A stretch of 64,000 bases of DNA from Clavelina lepadiformis. Lineage: Eukaryota; Chordata; Ascidiacea; Aplousobranchia; Clavelinidae. Numbering within the stretch: position 1 is the first letter of the stretch; every line of letters starts with the position of its first letter. Below are positions 49,088-60,493 of this stretch, in pieces. Position numbers and translations under genes: made by a program. Under the pieces are notes generated by a model that was given only the letters and a program-made list of their open reading frames with translations, was not told the DNA's origin and did no database searches. The stretch covers positions 4,650,001-4,714,000 of the forward strand of contig NC_135242.1 of NCBI RefSeq assembly GCF_947623445.1, given 5' to 3'.

Positions 49088-52000
49088 ATGACTGGTGAAA
49101 ATGGGTAAGTCTTGCAGGTGCACATAGTTTCAATATATGAGAACTCAGTGGCATTGAACTTAATAACACCATATTGCTTATAATATTATTCTAAACAAGG
49201 TTACTATTGTTAGAAATACAGCTTTCACTTTGTCAGTCAATATTACTTGTAATTTATTCATATACAGTAAGGACAAAATTTTTTTTTCACTTTTTTGTAG
49301 AAATAGTTATTCAAATGGAGATGTGAAAGATGCGGCCAAGGAAAAGATAATGAACAGCAGTGCCCCATTAAGTATCCTTCCATCAGAAACCAAGGTAAAC
49401 AATCGTGTGCTTATGAATTGTTTGTTTGAATTCTTTCTTCATTAAGGCTCGTCATCTCTTGACTAGTTTGCATAAACCTTCACTGCATATGTTCAATTGT
49501 TCATTTTCAGCATGTAAGCTGTATATGCCTCATATTTGTAATCTATTCTTTTCTTCATACCTGAAGATTGCATTATGCAGCGTCAGTTTATGTACGGCTG
49601 ATTTTTTGTTGTTCAGATTGTTTTATCACCATTAATAACAAAAGGTCGAGGCCCCAGTGGTGTTGTGACCATCGTATCTCTACGCATGTGTGGTCTGGAT
49701 GAATTGTGGCATAAATGCTCACAAACTGTAGTGTCCAGGTGTGTAAATCTTATCTTGTGATATCACAATCATATCACACGTATCGATATTAATTCTGTGG
49801 TATTGATTAATTTGCACTTTTATTTCTCCATTTTTTAAGTGTTTTACTGGAATACCGTGAAATAGTTGATCGATGCGTAAAAGATTTTCATGGCTTTGAA
49901 GTGTCATCCTACGAAGATCAATTCCTCATCGTCTTTCAGAAGCCCTGGGATGCTCTAAACTGGTCTGTGGAGTTAAACAAATATATTTTTAACTCAAGTC
50001 GTAGTTTTATACCACGTAAAAGCCGTTAAAACTTATGTTTCTAAAAATAAGTTCTTTAGAAGTGCAAAGAATTTTTGTTCTCATTATTTCACCAGAGATT
50101 AAAGGGATTTCATTGCACATTTTTTTGTTGACTTGCTTCTCATAAAATTGTCACTTTCTTTCACGTTTCAGTTGTCTGACCATGCAGTCCGCCCTAGCAC
50201 AGACAGTGTGGCCAAACGACGTCCTAGCCTGCCAGTCTTGTGTCAAAGTAGAAGAGAAAAATGTCCATGCCGGAAGGACAGTTGTATTTAACGGTCCAAG
50301 AGTCCAAGTCGGCGTTACGAGGTAATTGGACGCAATCCACAGACGTTGTCTGACTTAGTTTTCTTGTTCGAACTTCCGAAACGCACAGTTTAGAATTTGT
50401 GGTCAAATTAGGCCCTAGTAATGGAGTATAGAATTTTTCGTAAGCAAATCTTTCGAGTTTTTCTATGTGTGGCGTTATCCGGTCCTAACCCTTCGCTAAT
50501 CTATGTAAATATTTACTCTTGCCTGGACGTTCTGTTTAAATGTCTATGAAGCAAGAGGTTTTAATCAATGTTCATCCGCCCGAACAAATCATCAATATCA
50601 CTTTAATTTCCATCTATGTACAGAGGAAAAGTTCACTCGGAGTACGAATACTCGAGCGGTAACACCAAGTACAGTGGAACCGAGCTTGACCTCGCCGTTG
50701 GTATTGCCCGGATTGCAAAAGGTACGTCTAAATTCTAAATGTTAACCCGTGGCTGATGCTGCCAGAGTTGTAGCAAGTTTGTTCCCGTGTATTGCTTGCC
50801 GGTAAATTTTTTATTCCATTTTAGCTCGAATTTATGAAAACCTTTTTTTCCATTTTCCCCAAAACCCGACATGGAAAATTTTAAACATTTTTCAATGGTT
50901 GATGATTTTAACCGTTTTCCGCATTTTATCCCTTGTCGGGCGAAAGCGACGATGGTATCGTCGTCAGAGGCTTCTATTGATTTGGAGAAGTCGTGTATTT
51001 AACCAGCGTGCTCTTCACCTTTTGCCTCGTATTTGCTTAGGTGGACAGATTTTAGTAAATACCACAGCCTGGACAGAGATACAAAGATCTCAATTGACGC
51101 CGTGTATTCACAACGATACGGGCAGACAGAAAGTGGATGGCAGCGAAAAACGAGTCCGGCTTGTCGAAGTGAGTAAACTTAAACACCTCCCATCTTTAAT
51201 ATGACGATTGATTTTATGATAATTTCCCGATAAACGACCAAACTGGGCTGTCTAGTCGGATTGGCGCAAACGGAGAGCTTTTTTGATCCAGTTTGACATT
51301 TCATGAAATAATGACATATAAATGTATAACGTATAAACAAAGTTGAAAGGTAATGCGTGGGAGAAAGTAACACCATGCGGAATCGATTTTGTGCGAGCTT
51401 TCTTATGTCGTCATTTTAACACGGCATATCCATCACTCTTAATTATACGCGCGAAAGCGAGGCGCCGTTTTAATCTAGTGGGCTTAGCGATGGCGTTTTC
51501 TCAGCGGGGAGTATGGCGATGGTGCCCAAAGTTTTAAAAGTATGGGTGACATTTAGCTATTCTAGTGCCTTAAAATTTCTGGTTAAAAACCTTGCCTTAT
51601 CGTATATTTGCTGTGTTATTTATTTCCTGGCTTTTTTGACAGTTCGAGCTTGGAAACTTGATTGAACTAAGCGCCAACCGTTTCACACGATGGTCGCAAA
51701 AACCTTTCGAGTTGGGCAGGCCTGGTCTAGAACTTGGCGAAAAAACTGTCCGAAACATTGCTCGTTGCCACATTACAGAAAAACGTTTCGCAAACTTATT
51801 ACATCACGCATTAACGGAGGGTAAATTCAAATCGTTCGCAGTTTTGCAATCTTTTACTACGCTATAAATTTTGCGAAGGGGTTCTCCAAAAACCGTATAA
51901 AATCTTTCTCGTGCTATTCTACACGTTGTTATTAGCGTTGCCATATATGGGCAGTTTTAATGACCTAGTGTTGATGCTTTATTCAGCTTCTACCAGCCGC

Positions 52001-54620
52001 CTTGTCCGAGAGGTCGAAATGGTTTGGAACCTGCTGTAGCAACTGCGGAGATAGAATTCGCCCAGACCAAGGCTACATTAAGGTAAAGTATGTTTTTATA
52101 CAGCTGTTAATAATGGTTGGCTTAAGTGGGTTGGCATTATGGGTCATAATGAGACAATACCTGATGTGGTTTTTTGAAAAATGGCGAACTTAATGGCGCA
52201 ATTTCACAATACAATACACAATATCACTGTCATTATGTCACTTATAAATGCAAGCAGGCAATGAGCCGTACACGTAATTTCAAATTTATGACTAGCGTTT
52301 TCGTTTGTACCGGATTCGGGAGCATATTTTATGGGCAGGGAACGTTTCCCTGAAACACGTAAACCTGTCAATTTTTTACCAAAAACGGAAATACAGAAAC
52401 GTTGCGTGTGATTGATGATTGAATTTCACAAATGATAGGATGCCATTTCAGTCCATTGTTGGTTAGATTAGTTTCTGAGGAATAGAATAACAATACATTA
52501 TCTTTACAAGGCAGACGTTTATACCTATAGATCATAAACGTATGACGTTATTTTCTGTGAGAAATCACTGTCGTTTGCGTAAATCGAGCGCCCGCTTTAT
52601 CAAAACTCTAAAATTATCTCCAATCTAGCTTCTTCGAAATTATCTTCGATTTTTCACGATAAGTGGTCAGGTATTATTGCGAGATGACGAAAATAGGTAT
52701 TCAAGTAATTGAAAACGTTTACGTTTATAGTCAATTTTAATGGAGCAAAATTGTCACTTTAGTAACTCAGGCGGGCTTGATATAAAAGCCTAGAGGTTAC
52801 CAGTAATCGCTTGTTATTTATGACTACATATTACGCAATCCAGTTGTTTATGAGAAAAGATGAACCGTTAATTGGAGACAAGATTAATTAGTCCTTTAAT
52901 CTCAATTTGATTTAACGTTGAAAAAGACCTTGATCTTGTTATGTTTTTTAGGCGCTTGGTCGACACTGGCACTTGAAGCACTTCAGGTTAGTCACGTGTA
53001 TAGATTACTTGATGCATTTCTTCTTACTCCATCTTCAGTTTTTTTTGATCTTCTTAGGAATACACCTTTGTGGCAATATCCGCAAATTAGAATGATTTCG
53101 CATATATCTGATATACAGTCTATCCTACTGTATATGTATCTTCTATGTTACTTCGATTGCTTTAAACCAGGCGTAGTTCATGTGATTTCCCCTGCTGATT
53201 AATTCTAATCGGAATCGAAGTTTGTGTAACAACCGTTACAATGCTTTACCATTTACAACCTATAAGTATCTCTTAATACGATCTTTGCATCTTCATACAG
53301 ATGTTGCCATTGCAATAATCCGTTAATGGACTCGTATATCGTAAAGGACGGAATGCCTTATTGCCTAGGTAAGCTTGGTTTGCGACAATCCCACAAACGA
53401 GATCTTCGGCTGTGCTTTTGTTTTCTCAACTTCTCAAATTTGAACCCAAACAAAGTGTCGGTTTTGGTAGATTAGCAGATGGACAAAATTATTGCTTTTA
53501 GTGACCGTGTTCATTTGGTTTAAAGCGCAAGATAAATGCCAGCACCATTTTGATGAACCTTATCAAATGCCGGCGAAAGTCCATAACTGATTTATTAAAT
53601 GTCGCCTTTGATCCATCCAGTGACCTTAGCCAGTGGTTATTATTTTTACCTCACAGACGACTTCTTCACTCTTCACGCGAGAACCTGTCACGGATGCGAC
53701 ACCATCATCACTGGTTCCTACATCGAAGCTATGTCCAACTACTGGCACCCTGATTGCTTTGTATGTCAGGTACGGTATCGATTAACTGGGACTACACTTA
53801 AGTGACGGAGTTTTTAAGATTGCTGTTACAAAGGTTTGCTATTTGTTTGTCAAACCACGATTAATATGAAGTCTTATTAAAAGTTTGAGCTCAACATCTT
53901 ATCGGTTGGAAATTCGTTGAAAGCGTTAGTTGGAGCAGGGCAAAGTTAAGGCTTTTTATTTTTTGCCTACGCTATGGCGAACGAAATTTTCCGGAATGAT
54001 TCATCTCCATTATTAGCTCGCTCTATAATAGTCAGCTTTTTGCAGACACTTTTGGGCTAAATAAATAGGTTAGTGTACAAGCTAAGGGGCTGAGTAATGT
54101 TTCCCGATGCTGGATGTTTTCGAAAGAGCTAAGTGAATTGGATTAAGTGGCTTAAAATGCAATCATTCAAATCATGTTTTGTTTCAATGACAAAAATAAC
54201 AAAGATTAATTTTTCCAGAAATGCAGACGACCACCTGAAGGTAGTGAGAATATATACGAGTTTAACGCTTTGCCCTTCTGTCTAAAGGTGGGTGCGTGTT
54301 GATATAGCATTTAGGGATATTTTTATAGATGGTATCACAGCCTAATAAAGTTAATGTGAAAATAATGATTTACACACATCAATTTTCAATATCAACAGGC
54401 TTTTTAGTAGTGGCATTTATTTCTTCCTAACTACCAGCAGATTTGGGAGCACTAATATTCCGTTCATTTTATCCTATTTAGTTTAGTAATTTGTCTCCTT
54501 AACAATACACAGTGCTACCATGAAGTAGCGAGCACAATGAACAGCGCCCGCACCAAATCCCAGAACAAAGTTATGAGAAGCGATGACATCCCGAAGCACC
54601 ACGCGGTGGTAAAATCGTAA
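49088..54620 (+). CDS. Class III cyclase-like domain fused to two LIM domains, 14 exons
   Basis: Exons: 49088-49104, 49301-49394, 49617-49738, 49840-49971, 50172-50321, 50624-50721, 51041-51168, 51643-51820, 51997-52082, 52952-52986, 53301-53368, 53657-53769, 54219-54287, 54513-54620. All junctions are GT-AG and in phase; total 1,398 nt, 465 aa. Residues ~47-215 follow the order of a class III nucleotidyl cyclase: GPSGVVTIV, HGFEVSSYEDQFLIVF, GPRVQVGVTRGK, then YSGTELDLAVGIARIAKGGQ. Key changes: the first metal Asp is Arg60, the transition-state Asn is Asp194 and the Arg is Gly198; the second metal Asp (Asp104) remains. Residues ~216-310 are an unassigned linker. LIM1 ligands are C320/C323/H342/H345 and C348/C351/C368/D371; LIM2 ligands are C380/C383/H400/C403 and C406/C409/C428/C431. 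No signal peptide or membrane span, so cytosolic. Probably a catalytically dead cyclase on a LIM adaptor. A misjoin of two genes is unlikely given continuous phase, one start and one stop. Confidence 0.85.
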
Positions 54621-54834
54621 TTTATTCTCCGTTAGATGGTGTAAATCACACCCAACCATTTCCAGTCTTGCACTATTTTGTCCGCTTGTGCGCAAATAGT
54701 TTCAGCTGATACGTCTTGTTCTTTTTGGTGATGACAATATCATTTTTGTTTCGTAACATTATCATAATTTATGTCTGATTATGTTTGTGTGGATGCTATT
54801 CTGAACAATCAAAAACGAACGTAATCATCGTAAG

Positions 54835-54840
54835 AATAAA
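54835..54840 (+). terminator. Polyadenylation signal of the cyclase-LIM gene
   Basis: AATAAA 215 bases after the stop codon at 54620, followed by mixed AT-rich sequence. Confidence 0.5.
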
Positions 54841-57800
54841 ACATGATTTGCCGGACTTACGCATGTGTTCAAATCTATGCCGATTTGACTAAAATGTCAA
54901 TCAATATCATGTTGTTCCACCGTTTTACTTCTACCCTGAATTTATCGCAACCTTAGTTTTCTGTGTTTCTTTTGTGCTTATTCAATCTGGCTTATTATAG
55001 TGCTTCCAACACTCAGTATACTCGTGCTTTCAAAAAGATTTTACATGATTTTGTTTAGACTGTAGTGGCTAAGTATTTGTAATTCCAAATCACAGTTTTG
55101 GATTGGTAAATTTTTAGTCTTGTGTTAAGTATTCTTCTGAAGAATGACTTAAAACTGTTTCCTCTGTGAAGTGTTAATTTCCCGTGCCTGTTAATGTAAG
55201 AATTTTTATGCACAGCGTACGCTTTTTCTTTTGGCAAAAAAATATCGGTTATTCTGTTCTATTTATTACAACCGTTGTGTCACTTGTGAGCTTTTTAACC
55301 TTTCCACAGTGTTTCTGTTGTCGATTTATGCTTCAATCATCATTTCTTTCGAACCTAAATCAACGTCCAGCCATACAAAGCATAATATACTATAGTACCA
55401 GACGCTTGTGTTGTGTCGTCATACAAATACAATAGCCTGGTTCTCGATCTGTTGTTGATTAAATGATTGATTTTTTTTTAATTATATCGGAGGAGTTCCC
55501 AATTTTTTTAATCTTTGTATTTTTCTTCGCTTCTTGGTTGCTTTTTTGTTCTTATTCCACATTTTGAAATAAATATATCGTGTGATTAAACTTGTGGGCT
55601 ATAAATGTATTAAGACGACAAAGAATAACTGCATTAATATGTTTAATTAGTACCCTGCGATTGATAATAATTTAAACAAAAGTAACAGCTATTGCAACCT
55701 TTTGCGTAGTTAATATGCAAAGTTTGTTATTCAAAAATGATTTGGACATTTTCAGTTTTTGATTTGGCAAGCTCTTGACATGGAAAATGTTGCTATACAG
55801 TATAATATGTAAAAAGTCAACTCAAAGACGTTTGTTTGCGGAAAATCATGCGTTGGTTAAATATGATTTTTAAAATTATTTAACTTATAACTACAGTACA
55901 ACTAGTTATACCTGTGATCGTGAATCAGTGTTGTTGAAAAAAAGGAAGTAAAAGCTGGTGGCATTGCGGCACGCCACACCACGTGCCGCTGCAGTGATGC
56001 GTGGCATCTGTTATCTTGGTTTTGCTGGACTTTGTTTTCACAGCAAATCACAAATGCCAACTACATGCAGAAAGGAATGGTGGCTTCAGACTGAAACGTC
56101 CGTCTATGCAGGAATTGTCGACGGGGAGGGGGTGGGGAGAAGGGAGGGGTCATTTAATACCTTCAGCAAAACATTAAAAGTTTATCAAAGGAATAGCGGA
56201 AGAAAAACACCGAAGTAGAATGTGACATAGCAGGCGCGGTCAAGTTCAAAATTACTCAAAATTCAAAATTAATTAAAATAATATCCCGCAGGTGGCGGTA
56301 GAGTGTAAAAAAAGCATTGGCACAACCAAGCCAATCAATAAAGAAATAAAGCCAAATCAGGATTAAACCTGTATTGCTGGGGCAGCTTCAAATGTACCAA
56401 TTACCAATCTAACTAAAGTATCAATGATATGAATGCCATTTCTTGAAAGGCATTTGATTTTGATTTTTATGACATTTGGTTTAATTCTTAACGTATTTGG
56501 TTCAATTCCTACGTTGAGTTCATTGCAACTTTGGGTTTTCGGTGTTTGCAGTACAGGAAAAGTTTTAAAAATGCAAATAAAAGAGCTGGAAATGTGCGTA
56601 TATTTTAAAGAATAAGGAAGCTGTCCATTTTTGTGTTATCACTAGAAATATTGTACATATTATTGGAAAACATTTTTATGAATTTTTTGCCAATCCTCTA
56701 TAGACCATATATAATTGCGTGCTGACACCTCCTGTTCAACTGTTATCATAATCGTGACGTCACTAAGGTTCAACAAGAAACAAACAATGCTGTATAACCA
56801 AACTAGTCAAAGAATGATCTCAGGGTTAATTAACGAAACCACTTCCTTATTGGAAGCCCTTTATCTCCCTTTTCGAAGCAATCTTGATAAATTAATGAAT
56901 TTGCACAGCTGTGTTGTTGTCCGTAACCCTGGTTTTTGCATGGTAAGCTTCACATATTCGTAAGAACGTTTTATCCCGGTGGCTCTTGAAGTTTTCATGC
57001 TTAAGGATTGTAAATAGTAGAAGAAACGTTATACCGATCGGTAGCATAATTTTGTGCTTCGTGTATATATCTACAACAAACATAAAGGTTACGGAGTTAG
57101 AATTACATGCCAGCACTACATGTATTAGAATTTTGCATCTGGTAGGTTTGCTTAAAGTCTAACTTTAACTCCCCGGGAATTATTGCATCGTTATTCACTG
57201 TGCAACAAATGCACATAGAAATGTTAAAAACTCACCTCCTGTTAAAATCAATATTTCAGCAGTGGCCTCTCGTCTACGGTGCAATTCGAGCCAAAAAGAT
57301 GTGTAGAGAGATAAATAGTAAAACTAAATTGATCACAAGGAAATTGACGATTTCTGAACCTTAACACTAGAAACGTTGGATTGGTTGATGCTATCTCCGC
57401 TTTCTCTGGATACTGGTGATTTGAAGTTGTGTCTGGCGTTGAAACAAGACTTTACAATCTTTGAAAGTTGCCTCGTTTTTATTCAACAGTGTTTTACGTG
57501 ATCCAGTTGTTTCGATTTTGATAATGACGTCACTGTATAACATTTGGCTAAAGAGGGATGACTTGAACCCGGTCACATTAAATGCAAATTGTGACGTCAT
57601 ATTGAAAACTCGAACACGAAATTGACGATTACTTTCAGGTTTCTCCATTCTATTGCTTTGCACGACGCCATTGACATGAAAGGACTCAAAATCATTGTAT
57701 TAAAACATAATTTGTTATGGCATAGACTTTACAACTGTGGGATAAAAAGCAAAAGTAACTTGTTGGGGGACCTGCAAAAAAGTTAACACGGCCTGGAAAT

Positions 57801-60493
57801 GGAAAAACACTGTAGCAGTCAACAGGGTGCTAAGACACCTAAAGAGATGCGTTTAAACATAACGCTTGCAAATAATATTAACAAGTAAGTAATTTTATTA
57901 TTATAAAAATCGACATGGTGGTTGTCATTATTTACGATGGTATACGCACATATGATATATGCGGCCGCTTTGAGTTATAAACGGTATAAAGTGACATCAG
58001 ATATCGGTAAAAATAGATATAAGAATACCGGTAAGTCAAAGATACAAATACTGTACAATTACTAAAACTAAATATATGCTTTAGATTTTAGAATATGCAG
58101 CAAAGGAAGCTTCTATAGTACGTTATAGCTCAGTCGAATATAAGGGACAACATATGCGCAGTGACGCAACACGTAGTTGTTAAAAGCACCGAAAAAAAAC
58201 AATTTAACAAGTTGGGCCTAAATTTGGGCTGGGGATGCAGTAACCCGTCAAGCGCTTTTCTCCCAAACATTTTTCGCTGCTTTGCACTTCCCCCTTATGC
58301 GTGTAGACATGACGTCATGACGGGGGAAGTACTGCCTCTGATAGAGTTCCCGACTATTGATTTCGATTGAAATCAAATTGTTTTCGTCTTCCTGGTTTCC
58401 AAGTAACTGTGTCACATCCCCAACCCGTAGCAATTCTGCTATGATCTTTCGTAATCATCGTGTGACGTCATCAAAAGCTGACGTAATACTTCCGTTTCAA
58501 TTGTTTTCGACTTTCGGATTTCGAAACGACATCCTTTGACATCATTCCAGAAGTTTCCATTTTACGTACACAAACAAAGTTATTTTTGTGACTTGAATTG
58601 AACCACCATATTGAAATTAATATTTATCGCCGACACGTGCACGTTCGTCTATCGGTCTATCCTATCAGTTATATCAATGACGCAAGTTAGACGCCCAGGA
58701 AAACGCGCGTATTTACCAAACTTATTTACCCACAATATAACTGCCGCAGTTGTGTCGCGGAAATGGATCTGTTTTAAGTATATAAGAAAACTTTAACAAC
58801 TTTTGAAGACGTCTTTGTAAAACTACAAGCTACCCATTGTGCAGTGCTTAAGTGTCCCGAAGTGGCAAGTGTTCGTGTTAACAGCTAACACTCAGCGGTT
58901 GTCCAATGTACGCTTATTCGCAAATCCACGTGAAGCCGAAAAGGTAAGAAAGCAACGCCACGGTCAATTAGAAACGCTTTTGTGGTTCGGTCAGTTCTTT
59001 CTCTCGCGCTGAGCTGGGGTTAGTTTTGTGGTTGGTTATGTGCTAAGCATAGGATTTTACGGGAACATTAATCAGGCCAGGCCATACGCAATAAACCAGT
59101 GTTGGAACAAACGTCTGGAAACCCGCCTCTGCCGTCTGCGTATAATAGGCCATGGTATCATGTTGGCCCGTTCTTGAAAGCTGTAGTGATTGAATATTAC
59201 ACTGAGTTGTCATACCACATGAGTAATATATCGGATTTAGCACAAAATAATCGCCAATACAACTTTATGTCAATGGCATTAATCTAATTTTCAAATTTAG
59301 ACCCTCAGTGGTATATGAACGCTACTCTTGGGTGCATGAGTAATGTAAAAATGAAGAGTAAGCATGTATTTATAGCTCTGCATAAAATTATCATGTCCCA
59401 AATGTATAAGCGCTTGTAAAAAACGTTAAGTCAGTCTGAGAGGTTGCTGACCTTTTAGGTTCGAGAGTTTTCTTTTTTCCGATATTTTCGTTTAAAAGCG
59501 GAATAAGGTCTATGGATCTCAGCAATAGAAACTTGACGTGGATTTATAAAGGAAGGATTTCCGAAGTTTGTAAAAGGCTTTTCAAGAAACCCTTTCGTAT
59601 CATTGAGAAAAGAACGCGTAAAATTACCTATCGTATTAAATTATTGAAAGTACGTAGGTATTGTGGTATTTCACAAAAAAATAGTTTTGAGGTCAACAGA
59701 GCCAAAAATTAAGGACGCAAAAGCGTTGTGATAAAATCCAAGGCGCACGTAGTAATAACAAAGATGAAGAAAAACGTAACGAAACGAAGCAATCGACAAC
59801 GAATCATGTCGGATTTCAAAAAAATTGTCTGGAAGCGTCGGATCAAGGCAGGAAAGGAGTCGGCCTTGTTTTCCTTTATTGCAAGTTATTCTAAGACTTG
59901 TGCTCGATTTTTGACGCTAGCCAGATTTAGCTACATAGCACGTGACGACAGCTGGACGAATACGGTCTTTGTACTTTTCAGAGAAAGGGATAAATATTTT
60001 GGGACGTAGAGGCACGGAAATCAACATCGACAAACATTATCCAGGTTATGTGTCAAACAGAAGCTTCGATCAAGTATTTTACGGTTAAAGACGTCTAGCT
60101 AAAACTTTGCATTCGTGTAATTGCATGTGCAGCTTCATATGGAGCGGCATAGAAAGACGTGTGGTCGTGATCATGGGCAATTAATTGATTATATCACAAC
60201 ATTTTAGCACAACCTGAGTTGTTCCTTTGTTTCTGATTTAGCGGTAGCGTTTCCAAAACATGCCAGCGATAAGGTTAGGAGGTATTTTGCGATACCAGTA
60301 TAACGCAGAGTTACGTCAATATCGAAACGCACTTGATATTTGCACAAAAGGTTAGTCGTGGCTGATAGAAAAGCCTCATTATCAACAATTACTGATTCCA
60401 GTTTTTATTCATCAGGTTTAGTAATGACTAATATTTAATTGAAGTGAGACGTTTAAAACGAAGATCGACAGAAGGACAATTTTGAAATCAAAG
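54841..60493. other. Intergenic, no gene supported
   Basis: Over 5 kb between the cyclase-LIM gene and the matrix-protein gene. Open frames (for example 56715-56963, 57391-57663, 59512-59712 and 59728-60009) lack recognisable domains; the last two are merely Lys/Arg-rich. The stretch contains five TGACGTCA octamers (56755, 57525, 57592, 58310, 58463). Confidence 0.5.

Noticed and set aside
51041-51168. Alternative reading frame of this exon that also looks protein-like
   Set aside because: Its phase cannot be joined to either neighbouring exon without a stop; the frame containing GGQILVN joins both sides and matches the cyclase fold.
59512-60009. Two adjacent Lys/Arg-rich ORFs
   Set aside because: No domain, promoter, splice or conservation signal; composition is explained by A-rich sequence.
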